The notes below the pieces were generated by a model that saw only the letters and a list, made by a program, of their open reading frames with translations, had not been told where the DNA came from and did no database searches. A DNA stretch of 9,118 bases, from the NCBI GenBank assembly GCA_937928385.1, contig CALEZD010000039.1, positions 1 to 9,118 of the forward strand, given 5' to 3'. Below, in pieces: positions 1-6,613 of the stretch; positions within the stretch are counted from its first letter, which is position 1; every line of letters begins with the position of its first letter. The translations under genes were made by a program, and so were the position numbers. This stretch comes from an uncultured Bacteroidota bacterium. GTDB lineage: Bacteria > Bacteroidota > Bacteroidia > Chitinophagales > Chitinophagaceae.

Positions 1-331
1 TAGGTGGATGGTGCAAATTATTGAATAACAAACCATTACAGCCTACTTCAGCGTCGTGTTGTTGAATGCAAAATACATCTGCATTAAATTGAATGAGTTT
101 GCATTTGCCTTGCAGTTCTTCGCCGGCCACCAATGGTTGGTTATGCGTTAAAAAACACAAGGCATTACCATCTATACATATTTCTTTATTATTCACCAGT
201 AAGGTGGTAGCCACATTCTCGAAGATGAATATACTTAAGAGATTCTTGCGATATTCCCTGCCATTAAACTCAGCAGTAATTTCGTCTGTGATGTTGAAAG
301 CACACACAGGATGATCAAGCGAAACGTACAT
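1..331 (-). CDS. AraC-family transcriptional regulator, N-terminal sensor part (truncated by window edge)
   Basis: The minus frame is open from ATG at 331-329 to the left edge (110 codons), with an in-frame TAA at 346-344 just upstream, so this is the first possible start. The translation begins MYVSLDHPVCAFNITDEI and near residues 81-105 carries the stretch FNADVFCIQQHDAEV followed by GCNGLLFNN. I recognise this as the style of the N-terminal cupin-like effector domain of AraC/XylS regulators in Bacteroidota (usually about 290 residues in all). The C-terminal double helix-turn-helix would lie outside the window, so DNA binding is inferred from the family. There is no signal peptide or membrane segment, which fits a cytoplasmic protein. 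It is on the same strand as the efflux operon but 618 bp downstream of it, so it is probably a separate transcription unit. Nothing seen here ties it to metal sensing. Confidence 0.7.
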   Translation of the reverse strand, partial: MYVSLDHPVCAFNITDEITAEFNGREYRKNLLSIFIFENVATTLLVNNKEICIDGNALCFLTHNQPLVAGEELQGKCKLIQFNADVFCIQQHDAEVGCNGLLFNNLHHPP

Positions 332-363
332 TATGTAAGTGTTTTAGTTAGTAATTGCGATAA

Positions 364-642
364 GGTATAGTCTATACTATAACTTATTATCTAAATACAG
401 TAAGCATTCCCGATGAAACGGGATATATATATGATGAAGACGACTACATTGAGAACAACATACAATTATGTGACATACTGATGGTGAACAGGGCTATAAC
501 TGCCAATGATTCGTGTGTTACTTTTGCAAATCTTCCCACACATGATAGATATTTGAAACAAGTTATAAATCCTATTTTAGTAAAACCACCAAAATTTTAT
601 CCTGCTATCCCAATGACATTTATGATATACACTGAGGAATAG
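364..642 (+). pseudogene. Possible remnant of a protein-coding gene, unknown function
   Basis: One plus-strand frame stays open from just after TAA at 361-363 to TAG at 640-642 (92 codons). It has no ATG until 481, which leaves only 53 codons as a conventional ORF. The translated text looks protein-like rather than random: an acidic stretch around DETGYIYDEDDYIENN, then a Pro/Tyr-rich tail around KPPKFYPAIPMTFMIYTEE. It could be the 3' end of a gene whose start was lost, or a small real ORF starting at 481. I do not recognise a family. It is the only plus-strand coding candidate in a window whose supported genes are all on the minus strand. Confidence 0.25.
366..381. repeat. Short inverted repeat upstream of the AraC-type gene
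   Basis: TATAGT (366-371) and ACTATA (376-381) are perfect inverted arms around a 4-nt centre. The element lies about 35 bp upstream of the regulator's ATG, where a promoter or autoregulatory operator would be expected. The arms are pure A/T/G-C-poor sequence, so chance is a real alternative. No Bacteroidota promoter motif (TTTG then TAnnTTTG) could be matched convincingly next to it. Confidence 0.3.
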
Positions 643-749
643 TAGTTTAAATTTTTTGATTTTTGGATCAACTTGATTCAAAAGGCAAACCACGAAAATC
701 GATGGCTGTAAGCGATCAAATCCTCAAATAGTTCAATTCCTAAAAGCTC

Positions 750-844
750 CTGAACCTATGTAAAAAAAAACTGATTGATTATCAGCAACAACCGTACCGG
801 AGGGAGGTAACTGAACCTATACTCCAAATATGTTGATTGTCAGC
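750..844. repeat. Imperfect direct repeat, two copies of about 35 bp
   Basis: Copy one spans 750-786 and copy two 811-844. Read on the minus strand, both begin GCTGAYAATCA and end ATAGGTTCAG, with a divergent centre that differs in length by about 3 nt. Starts are about 60 bp apart. The arrangement could be regulatory, a slipped duplication or a relic of a mobile element end; no function is evident. The first copy contains the T-tract hairpin described separately. Confidence 0.4.
762..786 (-). terminator. Possible intrinsic terminator of the efflux operon
   Basis: On the minus strand the arms CTGAT and ATCAG (5 bp, extendable by a G-T pair) enclose a 5-nt loop and are followed directly by nine T residues (770-762). 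The long T-tract after a hairpin is the classic form, but the stem is short and A/T-rich, so termination may be weak. It lies about 165 nt after the stop codon of the last adaptor gene. No better hairpin was seen between 787 and 949. Confidence 0.45.
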
Positions 845-949
845 TTTTTACAAACACCTCAATTAAGCACTCATCAATTACTCACTGATATTTTAAGAAT
901 TGTACTCGGCTAAAAAAACACAAAATAATGCACCATAATCCAGTTGAAA

Positions 950-2152
950 TTAGTGGTCATGCCTTTGGCCGGCACCGCTTTTTAATATGAATTCACTACT
1001 GATTAAATAGGCCCCGGCTGTAACCACAGTTTCACCTTCTCTTATACCTGACAAGACTTCTGCAAAAAATTTATTTTCAGCACCGGTCTTCACCATACGC
1101 TGTTCAAAAGTGGTTTCATCTGTCTTTACCCATACAGTTTTCATCTCTTCCAACAAGATGGCAGACTTGGGAATAGCTAAAACGGGCTGTAATGTCTTCT
1201 TCGGGCTTACATACACCATCATTCCCGGGATGAGTTGATTTTTAGCATTCTCAACACTGATGCGGAGTAATTGAACTTTGCTGCCTTTTTCCAAACTTGG
1301 ATTCTTAAAAACAAGGCGGCCATCGTATCCCTCATCCGGAGAAGATTCGGTAAAAACCCGGAATAAACTGTTACCGTTTATTTTATCATCACTATAAACC
1401 TGTGCTTCAACCCAAACACGGTCCAGTCTTGCCAATTTTATCAGTGGTGTTCCTTCCCGGACATACATCCCTTCTTTTACGCTGACCTCAGTAACATATC
1501 CTTCAGATGGAGAATAGAATGTTATTAGAGGGGATGTTATTTTACTATGCTCAAGCTCAGTAATCTGTTTCTCAGTAACACCCCAAAGCCGTAGTTTGTT
1601 TTTTGATGCTGTGAGCATATCATGTAACAGGTCATTATCTATATTGCCCTGTCGTTTTCTGTCAGATAATGCAAGGAACTCTCTTTCGTCGGCAAGTAAT
1701 TCCTCGCTATAGATACCATACAGTGGAGCGCCTTTTCGAATAAACCCACCCTGTGCTTTGACAAAGAGTTTATCAATACGTCCGTCTACCCTGCTGTTTA
1801 TGCTGGTCACCTGTTCTTCGTCAATAGCAACTGTCCCTAAAATGGTAACACCGGGAATAATGGTTTGATATTTTACCGTATCCGTTTCTATACCGGCCAA
1901 TAGTTGTTGTCTACCGGTAAGCGTAATGAAATTCCCTTCATGCCCTTCGTGTGACTCTTCCTTTTTTTCCACTTTTATCAGCGACATATTGCAGACGGGG
2001 CATGCACCCGGAGTATTGCTCTGAACGCTTGGATGCATGGGACAAGTATAATACGTTCCGCTGTCATGTTCTGTACTATGCTCCTGTTTATTCTTACAAC
2101 CAATAAACAACAGAGTTCCGAAGAAAAACAGTACAATAATTTCTTGTCTCAT
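950..2152 (-). CDS. cusB: CusB-like RND efflux adaptor lipoprotein with heavy-metal-binding domain (second of two)
   Basis: A 400-residue periplasmic adaptor (membrane fusion protein) expected to link the RND pump to the outer-membrane channel and pass it metal. A hydrophobic leader ends in the lipobox LLFIGC (lipid-modified Cys19). Residues about 34-58 form a heavy-metal-binding module: YTCPMHP, then CPVCNMSL, giving Cys37, His40, Cys51, Cys54 and Met56 as likely ligands. A His-rich linker (SHEGHEG, 67-73) follows. The body (about 95-320) has the barrel-sandwich and beta-barrel style of CusB, with a short helical hairpin near 150-200; the C-terminal membrane-proximal domain ends in HDH. The ATG lies one base after the stop of the preceding adaptor (TGA C ATG), so the two are almost certainly co-translated. 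It is the last gene of the operon. Cu(I)/Ag(I) is the likely substrate from family and context; the exact metal is inferred. Confidence 0.9.
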   Translation of the reverse strand: MRQEIIVLFFFGTLLFIGCKNKQEHSTEHDSGTYYTCPMHPSVQSNTPGACPVCNMSLIKVEKKEESHEGHEGNFITLTGRQQLLAGIETDTVKYQTIIPGVTILGTVAIDEEQVTSINSRVDGRIDKLFVKAQGGFIRKGAPLYGIYSEELLADEREFLALSDRKRQGNIDNDLLHDMLTASKNKLRLWGVTEKQITELEHSKITSPLITFYSPSEGYVTEVSVKEGMYVREGTPLIKLARLDRVWVEAQVYSDDKINGNSLFRVFTESSPDEGYDGRLVFKNPSLEKGSKVQLLRISVENAKNQLIPGMMVYVSPKKTLQPVLAIPKSAILLEEMKTVWVKTDETTFEQRMVKTGAENKFFAEVLSGIREGETVVTAGAYLISSEFILKSGAGQRHDH

Positions 2153-2153
2153 G

Positions 2154-3446
2154 TCAATTATCGTTTAATAGTGTCTCGCTATCTGTTAAGTAACCAGCAT
2201 TTTTCGCAACCTCATCGTAAGAAGTAAGGCCTTTGACAACTGTGATCATCCCATCAATTGCCGGACCTGTTGTAACTTTCCGCAACCTGAATATGCCCGT
2301 TCCGTTAGGTGTTTCTCCCGTTTTCACCCATACGAAAGAGTTTAACCCGGTACGATAAACTGCCGAGGCCGGTATTTGTAAAACTCCAGTTATATCCGGC
2401 GTTATTTCAGCTGTTACCAGGGAATTTAACTTTAACCGGCCATTATGATTAGGCAATACTATTCTTATGCGTGTAAATCGTTGCTTGTTTTCCTCATAGA
2501 CAGGTTCTACCAATGATATTTTCCCAATTTGTGGTTTATCCGGCAAAAACTCTGAAGTAACTTTCAACTGGTCGTTTTCGTTAAGTACCTGGTGATATTC
2601 AGAAGGGACAGAAACAATTGCCCAAACATGCTGCAAGTCATTTATACCAAACAGCGTCTCGCCTTCATTAACATACATTCCTTCGCGGATATAGCCGGAA
2701 GATGAACCCGGGAATTTATCTGACCCGCTCTTTGCCACCATGTTCATATTGCTCATGGATGGTTGTTGTTCATCGTCAGGCACTGTACCATCAGGGGTTT
2801 CTTTATCAAAGAAAACATATCCTTCTGCCGGGCTATAAACTGTTATTGTCTGAACTATAGTTCCCGAATTCTCCAACTGACTAACCTGGCTGGCAGTAAT
2901 ACCCAATAATTTCAATTTCTTTCTTGATTGTTCCAAAAGTGTATTTCCTCCAGCTTTTAACACGAATAAGTGCTCCTCCTGGAAAGTATTTAACTCCGGG
3001 CTATATAGTTCTAAAATTTTATCGCCTTTTTTTACATACTGCAGATTGTATTTCACATATAGCTGTTCAATTCTACCACTAAAACGGGCAGCAACTGTCT
3101 GGCTTCTGTTCCTGTCCACATCAATATAGCCCTGCACTTTCAAAACCGGTTGCTCATTTTGTGCCATTAATTTTATTGTTGCCTGTCGCGATAGGACCTG
3201 CTTGCCAGGAGAAATCACCTGGTCAGAGAGATCGTCCACTTTTACTTCAAGCTTCATATTACATTTAGGGCAATTACCTGGTTTGCCGCTTTCGACTTCA
3301 GGATGCATCGGGCAAGTATAGATTAGCTCCGCATGTTGCTTATGACTGTCCGGGGATTTACTATGGTCAGAGTTATTACAGGCTGAAAATATTGCCCATA
3401 ACAACACAAAAATCAGCCGACTACCTAATTTCTTTTTCATATTCAT
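2154..3446 (-). CDS. cusB: CusB-like RND efflux adaptor lipoprotein with Met-containing insert (first of two)
   Basis: A 430-residue periplasmic adaptor, paralogous to the next gene. The leader ends in FSAC (lipidated Cys23). A heavy-metal-binding module covers about 42-66 (YTCPMHPEV, then CPKCNMKL: Cys45, His48, Cys59, Cys62, Met64). The barrel-sandwich half-motifs follow (RFSGRIEQLYVK near 121 and YSPAEGYV near 204), with a helical hairpin between them and the beta-barrel and membrane-proximal domains after. Unlike its paralog it has an extra segment of roughly 38 residues (about 212-250) just before GYIREGMYVNEGE; this holds MSNMNM, a plausible Cu(I) site. The ATG at 3446 overlaps the end of the channel gene by 26 nt; a second ATG two codons on (3440) would still overlap by 20 nt, and both keep the leader. 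It acts with the pump and channel encoded just upstream. Confidence 0.9.
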   Translation of the reverse strand: MNMKKKLGSRLIFVLLWAIFSACNNSDHSKSPDSHKQHAELIYTCPMHPEVESGKPGNCPKCNMKLEVKVDDLSDQVISPGKQVLSRQATIKLMAQNEQPVLKVQGYIDVDRNRSQTVAARFSGRIEQLYVKYNLQYVKKGDKILELYSPELNTFQEEHLFVLKAGGNTLLEQSRKKLKLLGITASQVSQLENSGTIVQTITVYSPAEGYVFFDKETPDGTVPDDEQQPSMSNMNMVAKSGSDKFPGSSSGYIREGMYVNEGETLFGINDLQHVWAIVSVPSEYHQVLNENDQLKVTSEFLPDKPQIGKISLVEPVYEENKQRFTRIRIVLPNHNGRLKLNSLVTAEITPDITGVLQIPASAVYRTGLNSFVWVKTGETPNGTGIFRLRKVTTGPAIDGMITVVKGLTSYDEVAKNAGYLTDSETLLNDN

Positions 3447-4671
3447 ATTCGGCCTCCAGTTTTAAAACATTGAACAACTTGTCATACATTTCCATTTTCT
3501 TCATCAGCAACATCTCCCAAGCATCCAGTAAAACGAAAAAGTCTCCCGTATTTTGCCTGAATGCGAGCAAATTTGCCTCCAGGTTGTTCTCAAAAGCCGG
3601 TATAATTTCTTTTGTATAGTTGTCGTATTGTTCGTACTCATAGTTTAGCAGGGTAAATTTTTCAGACATCATTCTTTTGGCCATCAGTTCCATCGTTTGT
3701 TTTTTCAATTCCATTGCCTGTATTTGAAAACCCATGGACTTAGCTTCTGAGCGATACATAGAGGCCGACCAGGGAACAATAGGAATTGTAACCATTCCCA
3801 TAACAGACCACTGGTTGGGCATTCCAAACATTTGCATGTGTTCTGCTCTTATACCAAAGTCAGGCCTGTTACCAATTTTCATCACATTTTGTTCCAACTG
3901 CATGGACCGGATATATTTTGACATGGCTGCAATATCACTCCGGTTCATAATGCTGCTCGTGTCGTTTGTTGTGTAATTATGTCTTTCCGGCTTAATCAGT
4001 GTATCAATTTGAAAAGGCGTATTTACATCCCTGACCATAAGGATATTCAATCCTATGTTGCTTTCAGCTATCATACCAGACAACATATATTGCATATTCT
4101 TCAGTTCGGATAACCGTGCCTTCGCTTTATAAATGGTTTGCAATTGCGATTGGTTGTAGCTGAATTTAGCCTCTGCCGTCACCAGCAAAAGATTTAAAAT
4201 ATCCTCGCTTTCTAAAATAACAGCTTGCTTCTTCTCGTTGATATACCTGTAGTAGTATAGAATTTTAGCGTCCCTTCGCAGTTCATTTTTTGTCCAATCC
4301 GACTTGCTTGCTTCAATTTCTGATAGCGAACTGTAGTAATCTTTCTTTGCGTTAAGTTTGCTGGGGTTGGGTATCATTTGCTCCAATGAAAAACCAAGGC
4401 CGGCCTGGTTCATTGGGTTATTCTTTTCATTGACCATTGCCAGGTTGTAGGGGAAACGCATAACGCCAGTTGAAAAGGTGGGTGGCATCCATGATTTCGC
4501 ACCATCGGTTTTTGCATCTTGCGCCTGTATCCTGTATTGGTATTCAATAATAGACGGGTAATTATTCTCTACCCGCTCTAAAACGGTATTCAAAGAAATG
4601 TACGTTGTGTCCTGCGCCTGTAGTCCGGGCGCTAACCAATACGTTAATAAAATCAATATGACTTTTTTCAT
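3421..4671 (-). CDS. TolC-like outer-membrane efflux channel, methionine-rich (CusC role)
   Basis: A 416-residue outer-membrane factor expected to form the trimeric channel of the exporter. A signal peptide (about 1-19, ending GLQA) precedes a mature start near QDTTYISL; there is no lipobox, unlike E. coli CusC. Two halves with long amphipathic helices fit the OEP repeat (about 25-215 and 240-410), and SLNTVLERVENNYPSI is the typical opening helix. The protein has 30 methionines, 16 of them between residues 242 and 335, clustered as MQMFGM, MGM and MAKRMM; this is unusual for the fold and suggests exposure to Cu(I)/Ag(I). It starts 4 nt after the pump stop and overlaps the first adaptor by 26 nt, so its translation is coupled on both sides. 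The length is normal. No cusC symbol is given because sequence similarity within this fold is low; the role is inferred from context. Confidence 0.88.
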   Translation of the reverse strand: MKKVILILLTYWLAPGLQAQDTTYISLNTVLERVENNYPSIIEYQYRIQAQDAKTDGAKSWMPPTFSTGVMRFPYNLAMVNEKNNPMNQAGLGFSLEQMIPNPSKLNAKKDYYSSLSEIEASKSDWTKNELRRDAKILYYYRYINEKKQAVILESEDILNLLLVTAEAKFSYNQSQLQTIYKAKARLSELKNMQYMLSGMIAESNIGLNILMVRDVNTPFQIDTLIKPERHNYTTNDTSSIMNRSDIAAMSKYIRSMQLEQNVMKIGNRPDFGIRAEHMQMFGMPNQWSVMGMVTIPIVPWSASMYRSEAKSMGFQIQAMELKKQTMELMAKRMMSEKFTLLNYEYEQYDNYTKEIIPAFENNLEANLLAFRQNTGDFFVLLDAWEMLLMKKMEMYDKLFNVLKLEAEYEYEKEIR

Positions 4672-4675
4672 TTCC

Positions 4676-6595
4676 TTAATCTTTTATTTCCAAATACCTG
4701 ACTTCGCCATGTTTATATAGTTCCCGCTCCTTCACCAATTGATAAACAACCGGCAGAACGATCAACACAAAAAGTGTAGAAGTAATCATCCCGAATACAA
4801 ATGGTATAGCAATTGGCTTCATCACATCGCTACCTACACCCGTTGCCAGCAGGATAGGCAACAGACCGATCATGTCAGCTACCACAGTCATTAGCTTAGG
4901 ACGCACACGCATCACTGCACCTGAAAAAACAGCATTTTTAATTTCTCTCTGTGAAAGTTTTGCAGTCTGCTTTTTTTCAACAGCATCCCGTATTGCCTCA
5001 TTCAGGTAAACAATCATTAAGACGCCCGTTTCTACAGCTATACCAAACAACGCAATAAATCCCACAGCCACTGCTACTGAAAAATTCACGTTAAAAAAGT
5101 ACATAGAATATACACCACCGATAAGGGCTATGGGGATACTTGAAAGAACAATAAACATTTCTTTGACGGAATGAAAAGTAAAATACAGAACAAATGCTAT
5201 GATGAGCAGGGTTATCGGTATGATAATTTTCAATCTTTTTTCAGCGCGTATTTTATTTTCATATTGTCCGCTCCAATTGATGAAGTACCCTTTCGGGAGG
5301 TTTTTGAATTCATTTTCAATTTTCTCTTTAGCATCCTTCACAACACTACCCATATCCCTGCCACGTACATTGAATAATACTGTACCCCTGAGCATCGCAT
5401 TTTCAGAGTTGATCATTGGTGGCCCCTCTGAAATTTCTAAATCTGCTACAGCAGACAGTGGGATAACACCGTAGCCAGGAGTTTGTAGCGGTGTACGCTT
5501 TATTTCAACTATATCGTTTCGGAAATCCTGTGCCAGCCGCATAGCTATACTGAACCGCTGTCTGCCCTCAACTGTATTTGTCAAGGGCATACCCCCCAAG
5601 GCCATTTCAATCATCATATTCACTTCTTCAATAGAAAGGTTGTAACGGGCAATCGCTTCTCTGTTGATTTTTATGTCGAGATATTTCCCTCCTGTGAGCT
5701 GTTCCACATATAAGTCAGTCAACCCATCAATGCCTTGTAAGGATTTCTCAATTTGCCTTGACAGGTTATAAATAGTGTCCAGATTTTGTCCATAAACCTT
5801 TATCCCAATATCAGTGCGAACACCTGTTGAAAGCATATTGATACGGTTGATAATAGGTTGTGTCCAGCCATTCGTAACGCCTGGTATTTGTACTTTCTCG
5901 TTAAGCTCCGAAATCAGTTTTTCAGTAGTCATGCCTTTCCTCCATTCCGACTTTGGTTTCAGTATAATAATGCTCTCTATCATACTCATAGGGGCATTAT
6001 CTGTGGCTGTGTAGGCGCGTCCAGCTTTGCCCAACACATTTTCCACCTCGGGGAAACTACTGATTATCTTATCCTGGACCTGTAAAATGCGCTTGGCTTC
6101 ATTATTCGAAACATCCGGGAGCGTAACGGGCATAAATAATATAGAGCCCTCATCCAGCGGGGGCATAAATTCCGAACCCAAACGTAAAACAAAGGGAATG
6201 CTTCCTATTAGTAAAAGAAGGGAGATGGCTATTACTACCTTTTTCCAACGCTGGCATAAACGTAAGACCGGCCCATAAATTTTAATAAAAAAATTAGCGA
6301 CCGGGTTCCTGCTTTCGGGAATTAATTTCCCTTTCATTAATGAACGTAAGAGCATCGGGACAATAAACAGCGCCACGATGGCAGAGCCAATCATCACAAA
6401 TGTCTTTGTGTACACCAATGGAGAAAACAGTTTCTTTTCCTGCCCTTCCAGGAAAAGAATGGGTGCGAAGGATATAAGCGTAACCAATATTGAAAAAAAC
6501 ACAGCCCTGCCAACGGTACGGGATGAGCGTTCAATAATTTTGATACGCTCCGCTTCGCTTAGTTCATTAGTATGCCCTATTCGTTCCTTCGCCAT
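4676..6595 (-). CDS. cusA: CusA-type heavy-metal RND pump, C-terminal part (TM5 to TM12)
   Basis: A 639-residue ORF that continues the pump begun in the preceding ORF. It holds TM5 (about 31-49), TM6 (64-84), TM7 (119-138), the second periplasmic loop with porter and docking regions (about 140-455), and TM8-TM12 (458-620). Glu522 in TM10 (GIAVETGVLM) and Lys567 before TM11 (VRPKLMT) match the proton-relay positions known in CusA. INMLSTGV (252-259) is the Cus-type signature, unlike the Zn/Co/Cd group. Met254, Met336 and Met394 lie in conserved porter segments and are candidates for metal binding; an alignment is needed to assign the known Met triad. The ATG shares one base with the upstream stop (TAATG), and no Shine-Dalgarno site precedes it, so it is made by reinitiation or as a -1 frameshift fusion. 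Alone it lacks TM1-TM4 and the first porter loop, so it should not work without its partner. Confidence 0.9.
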   Translation of the reverse strand: MAKERIGHTNELSEAERIKIIERSSRTVGRAVFFSILVTLISFAPILFLEGQEKKLFSPLVYTKTFVMIGSAIVALFIVPMLLRSLMKGKLIPESRNPVANFFIKIYGPVLRLCQRWKKVVIAISLLLLIGSIPFVLRLGSEFMPPLDEGSILFMPVTLPDVSNNEAKRILQVQDKIISSFPEVENVLGKAGRAYTATDNAPMSMIESIIILKPKSEWRKGMTTEKLISELNEKVQIPGVTNGWTQPIINRINMLSTGVRTDIGIKVYGQNLDTIYNLSRQIEKSLQGIDGLTDLYVEQLTGGKYLDIKINREAIARYNLSIEEVNMMIEMALGGMPLTNTVEGRQRFSIAMRLAQDFRNDIVEIKRTPLQTPGYGVIPLSAVADLEISEGPPMINSENAMLRGTVLFNVRGRDMGSVVKDAKEKIENEFKNLPKGYFINWSGQYENKIRAEKRLKIIIPITLLIIAFVLYFTFHSVKEMFIVLSSIPIALIGGVYSMYFFNVNFSVAVAVGFIALFGIAVETGVLMIVYLNEAIRDAVEKKQTAKLSQREIKNAVFSGAVMRVRPKLMTVVADMIGLLPILLATGVGSDVMKPIAIPFVFGMITSTLFVLIVLPVVYQLVKERELYKHGEVRYLEIKD

Positions 6596-6613
6596 TATTT
6601 GCCGGTTTTTAAA
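6595..6613 (-). promoter_or_regulatory. Candidate -1 ribosomal frameshift site at the cusA ORF junction
   Basis: In the frame of the upstream ORF the codons read GTT TTA AAA ACC GGC AAA TAA, so T TTA AAA (6613-6607) fits the X XXY YYZ slippery pattern. A one-base backward slip continues as AAC CGG CAA ATA ATG, which is open and joins the downstream ORF exactly. An SD-like AAGGGA (6633-6628) lies 14 nt upstream of the heptamer, roughly where stimulatory SD elements occur in bacterial -1 sites. I see no strong hairpin immediately downstream. The T4-A5 run is also an ordinary place for an indel or base-calling error. Confidence 0.4.

Larger units (their letters stand above)
332..949. other. AT-rich intergenic region between efflux operon and regulator
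   Basis: This 618-bp stretch separates the last operon gene from the AraC-type gene. It is visibly richer in A+T than the flanking genes. It holds the small inverted repeat at 366-381, the possible gene remnant at 364-642, an imperfect direct repeat (750-786 and 811-844) and a T-tract hairpin (762-786). No tRNA, CRISPR repeat or complete insertion sequence was seen. The mix of partial frames and repeats would suit decayed mobile DNA, but nothing identifies an element. Confidence 0.6.

Noticed and set aside
93..314. Plus-strand ORF of 73 codons
   Set aside because: It lies wholly opposite the AraC-type frame, which reads to the window edge with a recognisable sensor-domain sequence.
678..755. 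Minus-strand 25-codon frame (ELLGIELFEDLIAYSHRF) reminiscent of a transposase N-terminus
   Set aside because: It is preceded directly by a stop, has no start codon and is too short to identify; at most it is a relic.
332..949. tRNA, attachment site or CRISPR array in the gap
   Set aside because: No cloverleaf-compatible segment, no regularly spaced repeat and no integrase gene were found.
4672..4679. TAAGGAAATG as a Shine-Dalgarno site for the channel gene
   Set aside because: The purine run is only about two bases from the ATG, too close for normal pairing; coupling to the preceding stop is more likely.
6525..6550. Stem GAGCGT/ACGCTC as stimulator of frameshifting
   Set aside because: It begins about 56 nt after the slippery heptamer with a 14-nt loop, too distant for the usual 5-9 nt spacing.
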